Source: Phycisphaerales bacterium (GTDB taxonomy: Bacteria > Planctomycetota > Phycisphaerae > Phycisphaerales > UBA1924). Taken from it: a stretch of 44,351 nt of DNA. The stretch covers positions 1 to 44,351 of the forward strand of contig JAJDDI010000077.1 of NCBI GenBank assembly GCA_029260375.1, given 5' to 3'. The notes under the pieces were generated by a model. It did no database searches. It saw nothing but the letters and a program-made list of their open reading frames with translations, and was not told where the DNA came from. This document shows positions 8,598-14,436 of the stretch, in pieces. Numbering within the stretch: position 1 is the first letter of the stretch; each line of letters opens with the position of its first letter. Position numbers and translations under genes: made by a program.

Positions 8598-8795
8598 CTA
8601 GCCTTGGTTCTCAGCTTCATCATCTGAGTCCGCCGCGGGCCCCTGTTTTTCGGTGGCCTTGTCGTCGTCCCAGCCCGGCGGGGGCTTTCCCTTGTCGAAG
8701 GACTTCTCGACAGCCTCGCCCCAGTCATCCTCGTTGAGCTTGAGGTGTTCGGGGTCTGGGCCCGGCGATTTATCTCTGTGGCAATTTTCGTTCAC
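8598..8795 (-). CDS. Small acidic passenger protein, unknown function
   Basis: A 65-residue protein from GTG 8795, beginning MNENCHRDKSPGPD. It is strikingly acidic and hydrophilic (KLNEDDWGEAVEKSFD, then GWDDDKA and DSDDEAENQG), with no hydrophobic core, signal or membrane segment, so it is probably disordered or folds only on a partner. The start is supported by GGAG six bases upstream. It lies inside the IS1595 element and diverges from the coiled-coil gene at 8880 across an 84-bp gap. Acidic small proteins can mimic DNA or bind basic partners, but nothing here shows that. I do not recognise the family. The coding call rests on the good ribosome site and divergent arrangement. Confidence 0.55.
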   Translation of the reverse strand: MNENCHRDKSPGPDPEHLKLNEDDWGEAVEKSFDKGKPPPGWDDDKATEKQGPAADSDDEAENQG

Positions 8796-8844
8796 AGATC
8801 GCTCCTAGCGGCGCACGCTGCCGCAAACTTTGGTAGTCTCGCGC

Positions 8845-8862
8845 CGCGCCGCAATCGGCGCG
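8845..8862 (+). promoter_or_regulatory. Hairpin just upstream of passenger gene ribosome site
   Basis: CGCGCCG (8845-8851) and CGGCGCG (8856-8862) form a perfect 7-bp stem with a CAAT loop, ending a few bases before the AGGAGG of the 8880 gene. It could be an operator or affect translation; no mechanism can be read from it. Confidence 0.35.
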
Positions 8863-8879
8863 CCGCAAGGAGGCCCCTC

Positions 8880-9431
8880 ATGTCACAAGACGAGACTCTG
8901 CAAAAACTCTTGGACCGGCGGGATTCTCTGGCCGTGAAGCATGAGAAATTGACCCGCCAGCGGGAGCGATTGGAGAAGAAGCAGCGGGAGGTTGAGCAAG
9001 AGGTATCCGCTCTCAACATGGTCCTGCAAGGGACGCTCGGGATCGAGCCTCCGTCTCCGCCTGCTAACCCGCGACGATCGGCATCTGGGCGTCGAATGCA
9101 AGCCAATACGCTCACTTCGCAAGTCCGGTCGGCTATCGCGGACCTCAGCGGCGCTTTCGTCGCCAAGGACGTAGCGGCGCTTTTGCAGGAATCTGGTAAC
9201 GAGCACGCGACTGAGGAACCAGTACGAAAGGTTCTCGCCAGATTGGCGCGAGTCCAGAAGGAAATCGAGGTTGAGCACAAGGGGGCTGGCACTGCGCCGT
9301 CAGTGTACCGGCGACGTGCTCAAGTAGAGGAAGCCATTGGAGGGCATCAACATGACGACAACTGTTCCGATCCGCCGAGTTGGGCGGATTCGAGGCCCCA
9401 CGCGACCGAGTCGGTCGCAGCCGGAGCCTGA
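8880..9431 (+). CDS. Coiled-coil / winged-helix-like passenger protein, unknown function
   Basis: 183 residues from ATG 8880, which has a strong AGGAGG seven bases upstream; the open frame reaches back to 8745 but without support. Residues about 5-50 (LLDRRDSLAVKHEKLTRQRE, LEKKQREVEQEVSALN) form a clear heptad coiled coil. A Pro/Ser/Arg linker follows. Residues about 80-140 (TLTSQVRSAIADLSGAFVAK, DVAALLQESG, VRKVLARLARVQKEIEV) have the length and hydrophobic pattern of a winged helix. The last 35 residues are low-complexity. A dimeric DNA-binding protein acting on the element is a reasonable guess, not a recognised family. It is a passenger of the IS1595 element, divergent from the small acidic gene. 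Confidence 0.68.
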   Translation: MSQDETLQKLLDRRDSLAVKHEKLTRQRERLEKKQREVEQEVSALNMVLQGTLGIEPPSPPANPRRSASGRRMQANTLTSQVRSAIADLSGAFVAKDVAALLQESGNEHATEEPVRKVLARLARVQKEIEVEHKGAGTAPSVYRRRAQVEEAIGGHQHDDNCSDPPSWADSRPHATESVAAGA

Positions 9432-9564
9432 TCCGAAGGAAAAGGGGCACGGCGAGTATGAGTCGCCGAGGCCCCAAAGCCGTATTTGCCTGTCTATCAG
9501 AACGCGGCTCTCGTTCTGGGTACCGATCTTACCCAGGCCCCCACCACAACGCAAGCCCTATTGA
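9352..9564 (+). CDS. Doubtful small basic ORF in passenger region
   Basis: 70 residues starting MTTTVPIRRVGRIRGPTRP, rich in Arg and Pro. The ATG has a good GGAGG eight bases upstream and lies inside the last codons of the 8880 gene, an arrangement consistent with coupling. Against it, composition is low complexity and no family is recognisable. In a different frame, the stretch from about 9462 reads plausible protein (KPYLPVYQNAALVLGTDL) that continues in frame to the 9621 ORF but lacks a normal start; a frameshift between the two frames is one explanation. I list it for completeness only. Confidence 0.22.
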   Translation: MTTTVPIRRVGRIRGPTRPSRSQPEPDPKEKGHGEYESPRPQSRICLSIRTRLSFWVPILPRPPPQRKPY

Positions 9565-9620
9565 CCGTGACCGAGGCGGCACGGTTGGGGATGTCGCCGT
9601 TCGTACGAAAGGAGCTGCCC

Positions 9621-9752
9621 ATGATGGGCTACTTCCTCGTCCACGTGCGTCGGCATCGTCGGCGACTTCCTAACTCGGGTCCCTATGCCCCGAAGGTCGT
9701 CGAGGTGTGTGCGTACGTGAGACGCCCCGCTGGGCGCCGCAAGTGGCGCTAA
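9621..9752 (+). CDS. Very small basic protein (43 residues) in passenger region
   Basis: Starts MMGYFLVHVRRHRRRLPNSG and ends RRPAGRRKWR. Fourteen of 43 residues are Arg or Lys, so a nucleic-acid-binding or ribosome-associated peptide is possible. The start is supported by AGGAG six bases upstream. The frame is open back to 9462, with only a TTG at 9486 as an upstream start, so the true protein could be longer (88 residues). It lies downstream of the coiled-coil gene on the same strand, inside the mobile element. I do not recognise it. Confidence 0.4.
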   Translation: MMGYFLVHVRRHRRRLPNSGPYAPKVVEVCAYVRRPAGRRKWR

Positions 9753-9808
9753 TGGGAACCCGTCCCTTACTTGGGTGACGGGCCCCGCAAAGTGAACTCT
9801 CTAACCCC

Positions 9809-9832
9809 GGTCCCGGCCTATCAGCCGGGGCC
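9809..9832 (+). other. Strong 9-bp hairpin inside mobile element
   Basis: GGTCCCGGC (9809-9817) pairs with GCCGGGGCC (9824-9832), with one G-T wobble and a CTATCA loop. It lies between the passenger genes and the tRNA-like module. It could terminate passenger transcription before the transposase or be part of a structured RNA; no U-tract follows. Confidence 0.45.
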
Positions 9833-9841
9833 GGGCTTCCT

Positions 9842-9910
9842 GGGCCGGAGGACTGGTGTCCGCCAAACCCTTGGCAGGTAAGGTTGCGGGTTCGATTCCC
9901 GACCGGTCCA
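9842..9910 (+). other. Degenerate tRNA-like module inside mobile element
   Basis: The 3' half is tRNA-like: T arm GCGGG-TTCGATT-CCCGA (9886-9902; outermost pair G-A is a mismatch), then acceptor strand CCGGTCC (9903-9909) and A9910. Two upstream strands can pair with the acceptor: GGGCCGG (9842-9848) or GGACTGG (9850-9856). With the first, a mini D arm (GAC-TGGT-GTC) and a stem GCCAA-ACCC-TTGGC can be drawn. There is no 7-base anticodon loop with U33, so it is not a decoding tRNA. No CCA is encoded. It may be a tRNA remnant or a tRNA-mimicking RNA. Confidence 0.4.
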
Positions 9911-9987
9911 TTCGCAGTGTGAATTGTACCCGCGCGATTTTGCGGCGCTGCAATCATCCTCAATCTGATTCGGGTGTGGTCTAGTGG

Positions 9988-10016
9988 TTGACAACAGAAT
10001 TTGCGTCAAGTATAAT
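9988..10016 (+). promoter_or_regulatory. Perfect consensus sigma-70 promoter of the transposase gene
   Basis: TTGACA at 9988-9993 and TATAAT at 10011-10016 with exactly 17 bp between them. The expected transcription start, seven bases after the -10, is position 10023, which is the A of the transposase ATG, so a leaderless mRNA is predicted. Confidence 0.8.
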
Positions 10017-10022
10017 GATAGC

Positions 10023-11012
10023 ATGACGAGCAAGAAACAAGGCCGGGTTGGAGAGAACAAGTCCGAGATCGTCCGCGAGGTACCAATGGCCTGCGCCGAC
10101 GAGATTGCAGCGGTCGAGTTTATGGAAGCTCGCCGCTGGGGCGATACCCCGTGCTGCCCTCGCTGCGGCGACACCAACGTCTATCAGATGCGCGACCGGG
10201 TCACTAACGAACGAAACAAGCGGTTCCTGTGGCGTTGCCGTGGCTGCAAGAAGCAGTACACAGTCCGAGTCGGCACGGTTTACGAGGACAGCCCGATCCC
10301 GATGCGTCATTGGTGCCTCGCGTTCTGGCTTGCCTGCTCGTCAAAGAAGGGCGTGTCCGCCAAGCAGATCCAGCGGCAGACCGGACTCAGCTATAAGAGC
10401 GCCCTGTTCATGATGCACCGCATCCGCTGGGCGATGACCCCGGACGATCAGAACCCACCGCGTAAACTGACGGGCACGGTAGAGGCGGATGAGACGTACG
10501 TCGGCGGCAAGCCGCGCGCAGCGGATCGGGCCAAGGATCGCAACGCCTACAGATGGTGGAAGCGTGAGAGAAAGACCATCGTGGCCGCAGTGGTGGAGCG
10601 TGGTGGCGAGGTCCGGGCCACCACGATTCCGAGAGTCACGACCAAGAACGTGTCGCCATTCCTGCGTGAGCACGTAGAAACCGGCGTCCGGCTGATGACT
10701 GACGAGCACATGTCATACAGCGGCCCAGGATTCCAACTCAAGGTGACTCAGCACGGGCGTGTCACACATGGACGCGGCGAGTACGTGCGTGGCGATATCC
10801 ACACGAACACCATCGAGGGCTTCTTCGGCAACTTCAAGCGGAAGCTCCACGGCACCCATCACGCCGTGAGCAAGAAGCACCTGATGCGATACGTCAACGA
10901 GGCCGTATTCATCTACAACACGCGGGATGTGGATGACGGCGCTCGGGTCGAGAAGGCCATCACTGGCGCCAACGGGAAGCGTCTGTTCTACAAAGAACCA
11001 GTGGGCGGCTAG
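10023..11012 (+). CDS. IS1595-family (ISXO2-like) transposase
   Basis: 329 residues. An N-terminal zinc ribbon is formed by Cys45/48 (CPRCG) and Cys72/75 (CRGCKKQY). The following helix-rich region (VSAKQIQRQTGLSYKSALFM) is the usual DNA-binding part. The ISXO2 catalytic domain has Asp156 (GTVEADETYVGG), Asp227 (RLMTDEHMSYSG) and the N/E block around Asn262-Glu265 (IHTNTIEGFFGNFKRKLHG), then HLMRYVNEAVFIYN. This is the DDN-type pattern of the family and appears intact. ATG 10023 is chosen because the -10 box lies just upstream; GTG 9984 would start inside the promoter. There is no Shine-Dalgarno, consistent with leaderless translation. It ends 43 bp before the right inverted repeat. It should move the flanking element by cut-and-paste or copy-type chemistry with 8-bp duplication. 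Confidence 0.93.
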   Translation: MTSKKQGRVGENKSEIVREVPMACADEIAAVEFMEARRWGDTPCCPRCGDTNVYQMRDRVTNERNKRFLWRCRGCKKQYTVRVGTVYEDSPIPMRHWCLAFWLACSSKKGVSAKQIQRQTGLSYKSALFMMHRIRWAMTPDDQNPPRKLTGTVEADETYVGGKPRAADRAKDRNAYRWWKRERKTIVAAVVERGGEVRATTIPRVTTKNVSPFLREHVETGVRLMTDEHMSYSGPGFQLKVTQHGRVTHGRGEYVRGDIHTNTIEGFFGNFKRKLHGTHHAVSKKHLMRYVNEAVFIYNTRDVDDGARVEKAITGANGKRLFYKEPVGG

Positions 11013-11043
11013 GTCTCATTGGCCCAGATGTCAGCGTTCTCTC

Positions 11044-11072
11044 TTGACCGTATTCTTTGCGGCAAGTACATA
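11044..11072 (+). promoter_or_regulatory. Outward-facing promoter in right end of element
   Basis: TTGACC (11044-11049) and TACATA (11067-11072) are spaced 17 bp; the -10 lies within the right inverted repeat. It points out of the element toward the VOC gene at 11139 and could replace the promoter broken by the insertion. The equivalent position at the left end has TACATA but only a poor -35 (TACTTA). Confidence 0.5.
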
Positions 11073-11078
11073 CTTCCC
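11056..11078 (-). repeat. Right terminal inverted repeat
   Basis: Exact reverse complement of 8515-8537 over 23 bp, ending TACATACTTCCC at the element boundary. The next eight bases repeat the target sequence. Confidence 0.93.
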
Positions 11079-11086
11079 ACAAAGGA
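11079..11086 (+). repeat. Target site duplication, right copy
   Basis: ACAAAGGA, identical to 8507-8514 on the other side of the element. Confidence 0.93.
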
Positions 11087-11087
11087 T

Positions 11088-11100
11088 AGTGACTTACTTT
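11088..11100 (+). promoter_or_regulatory. Original -10 (TACTTT) and candidate regulator site
   Basis: TACTTT (11095-11100) would be the -10 paired with TTGACA at 8500 in the uninterrupted sequence. It overlaps AGTGACTTACT (11088-11098), an imperfect AGT-n5-ACT inverted repeat that could be the HxlR-type operator. Both readings are inference from spacing. Confidence 0.35.
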
Positions 11101-11138
11101 GGCGCCGCAAGCCCAAACCCCGCCAGCAGGAGCGATCC

Positions 11139-11522
11139 ATGCCCTCCCCCCTCAACTACGTGCCCGGCCTCACCCTGGCGACCCAGGTCCGCGATCTGGA
11201 CAAAGCCATGGCCTGGTACACCGACGTGCTGGGCTTTGAGACGCTCTACAAAGTGGATGACATGGGCTGGGGCGAGGTCAGGACCGAGGTCCCGGGCGTC
11301 AACATCGGGCTCTCGCAGGTCGAGTCGCCCCGGGTCGGCGCCGGCCCCGTGCCCACGTTCGGGGTCGAGTCCGTTGACGCCGCCCGCGCCCAGCTTGAGT
11401 CGAAAGGCGTCCGCTTCGACGGCGAGACCCGCGAGTACCCGGGCATGGTCCGCCTGGCGACGTTCTACGATCCCGACGGCAACGCGCTCATGCTCTACCA
11501 GTCGCTGAGCGCCGAATCCTGA
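11139..11522 (+). CDS. VOC superfamily (glyoxalase-like) protein
   Basis: 127 residues with the paired beta-alpha-beta-beta-beta modules of the vicinal oxygen chelate fold: TLATQVRDLDKAMAWYTDVL, GFETLYKVDDMGWGEVRTEV, then PTFGVESVDAARAQLESKG and LATFYDPDGNALMLYQS. The C-terminal Glu-type metal ligand position is occupied by Met/Leu in NALMLYQ, so binding residues are uncertain and the substrate cannot be predicted. ATG 11139 has CAGGAG upstream; the longer frame back to 11019 is inside the transposon and is not genuine. It was originally divergent from the HxlR-like regulator, a family that often controls detoxification genes. The following DUF6265-like gene is on the same strand 19 bp away and may be co-transcribed. 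Confidence 0.82.
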   Translation: MPSPLNYVPGLTLATQVRDLDKAMAWYTDVLGFETLYKVDDMGWGEVRTEVPGVNIGLSQVESPRVGAGPVPTFGVESVDAARAQLESKGVRFDGETREYPGMVRLATFYDPDGNALMLYQSLSAES

Positions 11523-11541
11523 ACCCGTGGAGGAACGAACG

Positions 11542-12150
11542 ATGCGCACCACCCGAATCCTGCTGTCGATCAGCGGGCTTGCGTTCGCCGGCGCCGGCGT
11601 CGCGGCGATCCAACCCGAGTCCAAGCAGCCCGAGATGAAGTCGCGCGAGGGCGTGGTCACCCCCGCGCACCGGGCGCCGACGATCGAGGACTTTGCGCCC
11701 ATCGCCGGTCACTGGCGGACGCAGGCGCAGGGGCGGGTGTACGAGGAGATCTGGCTCCCCCCGAGCAACGGGCAGATGACCGGCGCCCTGCGCAGCTTCG
11801 ACGCTGAGGGAAAGCTGCTGCTGCTCGAGCTGCTCACCGTCACCGAGATCGAGGGTGGGCTGGAGTACCGCCTGCGCCACTTCGACGGGGAGATGACCCC
11901 CTGGGACAGCGAGGCCGAGTCGCCCCTGATCATGCGGGGGACCAGGTACGTGGACGGGCGCACGCTGTTCGACGAGGTCGAGGGCGCCGACTCGCTGGCC
12001 GGGGCGATCATCGACCTGGGCACGCCCGACCGGATGTCGTTCATCCTCTCGTTCAGCGAGGTTCAGGGCGGGGGCGGATTCAGGCTGACGTTCGAACGCG
12101 TGGGCTCGGATTTCGGTCCGAACACGGGCGCCCCGATCACACCGGATTGA
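11542..12150 (+). CDS. Exported DUF6265-like protein
   Basis: 202 residues. The N-terminus MRTTRILLSISGLAFAGAG followed by VAAIQPES is a plausible Sec signal peptide. The mature part has the DUF6265 pattern: APIAGHWRTQAQGRVYEEIW, LPPSNGQMTGALRSFDAEGK, ELLTVTEIEGGLEYRL and a late hydrophobic beta segment (FRLTFERV). Members are predicted lipocalin-like beta barrels of unknown function. GGAGG eight bases upstream supports ATG 11542. It follows the VOC gene by 19 bp and converges with the thioredoxin-like gene, whose stop is 16 bp away. Enzyme or binding function is not known. Confidence 0.78.
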   Translation: MRTTRILLSISGLAFAGAGVAAIQPESKQPEMKSREGVVTPAHRAPTIEDFAPIAGHWRTQAQGRVYEEIWLPPSNGQMTGALRSFDAEGKLLLLELLTVTEIEGGLEYRLRHFDGEMTPWDSEAESPLIMRGTRYVDGRTLFDEVEGADSLAGAIIDLGTPDRMSFILSFSEVQGGGGFRLTFERVGSDFGPNTGAPITPD

Positions 12151-12166
12151 CCGGGCTTTCTCCGGC

Positions 12167-13483
12167 TCAGCCCTCGCCGATGCGCGTCAGCTCGTCGCGG
12201 ACGAGCTGCTCGATGCGTTCGATGAGCTGCTCGGGCGTCTCGTCCTTGCTGGGCGTCTCGGTCGCGACGATGCCGCCGGTCTCGTCGATGACGAAGATCG
12301 TCGGGTACACGCGCACGCGGAAGCTTCGGGCCATGGTGTCGGCGTCCACGAGCAGGCGGTGCGTGTACGCCTTCTCCTTCATGAACGCTTTCGCCTTGGC
12401 CGGGCCGGAGCGGACCGCCGGGGCAAGGATGTCCACGTCCTGGCCCGCGAAGGTCTCGGCAAGGCCCGAGATCAGCGGGGAGTACGCCCGGCACGGGACG
12501 CACCACGTCCCCCAGAAGTAGATCACGCTGACGCGCCCCGCCTGCGTCTCGTTGGAGACCGTTGTTCCCGAGGCGTCGAGCACGCTGAAGCTCGGCGCCT
12601 TGTCGCGCGACGGGGTCTTGCTCACCACCGACGCGTTCTCGCCCCGCTCGACCGCGGTGGGGCGGAGGTTCCGCTTGGGCACGCCGCCCGCGGCGCGGGG
12701 CTCGATCTTCTTGTACCCGTCGGGGACGTCCACCTGAAGGTCCTCGGGCGTGATCTCTGCGTTGAGGCGAACGTCCTCGAGTGTGAGGATCAGGCTGATG
12801 GCGACGATGTCCGCGTCCGTGATCCGCTCGATGCGTCGCGGGAGGTGGTCCTCGACGCCGAGGTACCAGACCGCCTTGTTCGCCTTCGCCTTGCCACGGG
12901 CGCCCGGTGAGTTGTCCTGGGCGTACTCGACCTGCACGACGTCGCACACGACGCCGGCAACGGTCTCGCGCTCCTTGAGCTCGAACGAAAGCCCGTCGAG
13001 CTCGCGCGCCAGCGGCTCCTCGCTGAGCAGTTCATCAATATTCATCTGCAGGCGCATCGACAGCCCGACGCCCCGGGCCCGGTCGAGCTTGCTGGTGTTG
13101 ACGCTCTTGGAGCGGTGCTCGATCCAGGTGATCTCGTCGCCCATCGTGGCGGCGTCGAAGGTGTACTCCTCGCCGTCGCCCCGGTCCTTGCCGGCGCCCA
13201 CGATCCGCGTCGCCCACGCCGGCTCGCCCTCGTCGCTCTCGATGCGCTTGGCCCGGAAGACGCCCTCACCCGAGGGCATGAACTGCAGGAAGCTCTTGCT
13301 CCCCCCGCCCTCGAGGGTCATCCGCGCGGTGATGGTGTCCACGCCCTCGATCGCTCTGGCCGCGGCCTCGAACAGCCCACGCCCGTCGGTCGCCTGCGCG
13401 CTGGCCGTGGGCGTCGCCCCGCACAGCGCCGTGAAAGCGACAAGGACGCTCAGAAGGGCGGAAAGCTTGCTGATGTTCTGCAC
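12167..13483 (-). CDS. Exported TlpA-like thioredoxin with N-terminal lipoprotein-carrier-like domain
   Basis: 438 residues from GTG 13483. A signal peptide (LSALLSVLVAFTALCGATPT) leads to a 240-residue beta-rich domain reminiscent of DUF2092/LolA-type proteins (TITARMTLEGGGSKSFLQFM, GVVCDVVQVEYAQD, WYLGVEDHLPRRIERI). A linker leads to a C-terminal TlpA/ResA-like thioredoxin fold with active site WCVPC (Cys328, Cys331) and the cis-Pro segment VYPT (Pro394). The catalytic Cys pair is intact, so periplasmic thiol-disulfide exchange is likely. This DUF2092-TlpA fusion is common in planctomycetes; the partner is unknown. A GGAG precedes the GTG. Convergent with the DUF6265-like gene. Confidence 0.85.
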   Translation of the reverse strand: MQNISKLSALLSVLVAFTALCGATPTASAQATDGRGLFEAAARAIEGVDTITARMTLEGGGSKSFLQFMPSGEGVFRAKRIESDEGEPAWATRIVGAGKDRGDGEEYTFDAATMGDEITWIEHRSKSVNTSKLDRARGVGLSMRLQMNIDELLSEEPLARELDGLSFELKERETVAGVVCDVVQVEYAQDNSPGARGKAKANKAVWYLGVEDHLPRRIERITDADIVAISLILTLEDVRLNAEITPEDLQVDVPDGYKKIEPRAAGGVPKRNLRPTAVERGENASVVSKTPSRDKAPSFSVLDASGTTVSNETQAGRVSVIYFWGTWCVPCRAYSPLISGLAETFAGQDVDILAPAVRSGPAKAKAFMKEKAYTHRLLVDADTMARSFRVRVYPTIFVIDETGGIVATETPSKDETPEQLIERIEQLVRDELTRIGEG

Positions 13484-13571
13484 GCTCGGATCTCCGAAAG
13501 GAAGGCTGGCTCAGAGGCGGGGGGGACGCCCGGTTCTACAGCGGTCGCCCATGTATTGTTCCAACGATGCA

Positions 13572-14399
13572 CTATGAACGCCCGAGCATGGCCTCGAGTG
13601 CCTCGCCCGGCTGTTCGGAACGCATCAGGTGTTCGCCGACGAGGACGATTTTCACCCCCGCCCGTCGGAGGCGTTTGAGGTCGTCGCGGGTGCGGATGCC
13701 CGACTCGGAGACGAGCACCGAGGTGTCCTCGACCATGTCCACGAGGCGGACCGTGTGGTTCAGGTCGGTGGTCATGGTGTTCAGATCGCGGTTGTTGATC
13801 CCCAGCAGCCCGTACCCGGGGTGGGGGAAGCCAATGTGCGGGCGGACGCGCAGGAGGTTGTCCATCGAGTGGACCTCGAGCAGGGCCGTCATCTGCAGCT
13901 GCTGGCTGAGGATGAGCAGGTCCACGATCTGGCTCTCGGTCAGGCACTCGGCGATGAGCAGCACCGCGTCGGCCCCGGCGGCCCGGGACTCCCAGAGCTG
14001 CCACGGGTCGATGATGAAATCCTTGCGCAGGACCGGCAGAGGCACAACGTCCTTGACCCGCTGGATGTACTCCAAGCGTCCGCCAAAGAATCTTTCGTCC
14101 GTGAGGCAAGAGATGGCCGATGCCCCGCCGTTGAGGTAGGCCCTTGCAATGACTTCAGGCGAGAAACTCTCATCCTGGTACTCGGGGCGGATCCAGCCCG
14201 CGGACGGGCTGCGCCGCTTGATCTCGGCGATCACCGCCGTGAGCCCTGCGTCGCTCATCCGGCGCAGGGCGGAGAAGAAGTTGCGCGGCGGCTCGGCCTG
14301 GGCGACCCGGGCCTCGAGCTCGCTCATCGAGACCCCCGCCTTAGCCCGGGCGACCTCCTCGCGCTTGTGCGCGACGATGGCCGCCAGCGTCTCGGGCAT
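13572..14399 (-). CDS. trpC: Indole-3-glycerol phosphate synthase
   Basis: Closes the indole ring in tryptophan synthesis. TIM-barrel motifs are all present: AEIKRRSPSAG (catalytic Lys), LRKDFIIDPWQ, ADAVLLIAECL, LLEVHSMDNLLRV, GINNRDL and VLVSESGIRT. Translation from ATG 14399 gives 275 residues beginning MPETLAAIVAHKREEVARAK, where family homology begins. In-frame ATGs at 14438 and 14447 add a Pro-rich, non-conserved extension and would overlap the start codon of the divergent CPBP gene. None of the starts has a clear Shine-Dalgarno. No other trp synthesis gene is adjacent, so the pathway is scattered, although trpS is 2.3 kb away. Confidence 0.95.
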   Translation of the reverse strand: MPETLAAIVAHKREEVARAKAGVSMSELEARVAQAEPPRNFFSALRRMSDAGLTAVIAEIKRRSPSAGWIRPEYQDESFSPEVIARAYLNGGASAISCLTDERFFGGRLEYIQRVKDVVPLPVLRKDFIIDPWQLWESRAAGADAVLLIAECLTESQIVDLLILSQQLQMTALLEVHSMDNLLRVRPHIGFPHPGYGLLGINNRDLNTMTTDLNHTVRLVDMVEDTSVLVSESGIRTRDDLKRLRRAGVKIVLVGEHLMRSEQPGEALEAMLGRS

Positions 14400-14436
14400 C
14401 TCGGGTCGGGCCGGCTGGCTGTCGGGGTCGGGGGGC

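Larger units (their letters stand above)
8515..11078 (+). mobile_element. IS1595-family (ISXO2-like) element with passenger genes, 2,564 bp
   Basis: Defined by perfect 23-bp terminal inverted repeats (8515-8537 and 11056-11078), an 8-bp flanking duplication and an ISXO2-type DDN transposase at 10023-11012. A simple IS1595 element needs only about 1 kb; here another 1.5 kb precedes the transposase. That stretch holds a divergent pair of unknown genes (8598 minus, 8880 plus), one or two small open frames, a strong hairpin and a tRNA-like module. Base composition is lower in G+C than the flanking genes. The match of both ends and both duplications is exact, so the insertion looks recent and the element possibly still active. 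It sits between a HxlR-like regulator and a glyoxalase gene. Confidence 0.93.

Noticed and set aside
9842-9910. A functional tRNA gene.
   Set aside because: No 7-base anticodon loop, shortened D arm and a mismatch in the T stem.
8515-11078. The 23-bp sequence upstream of both the HxlR-like gene and the VOC gene first looked like a shared regulator operator (it has an AAGTA-n2-TACTT palindrome).
   Set aside because: The copies are in inverted orientation, each followed outward by the same 8-bp ACAAAGGA, and bracket a DDN transposase. They are transposon ends.
11019-11138. Extension of the VOC gene upstream to 11019.
   Set aside because: These codons lie in the mobile element, and CAGGAG with ATG 11139 is the natural start.
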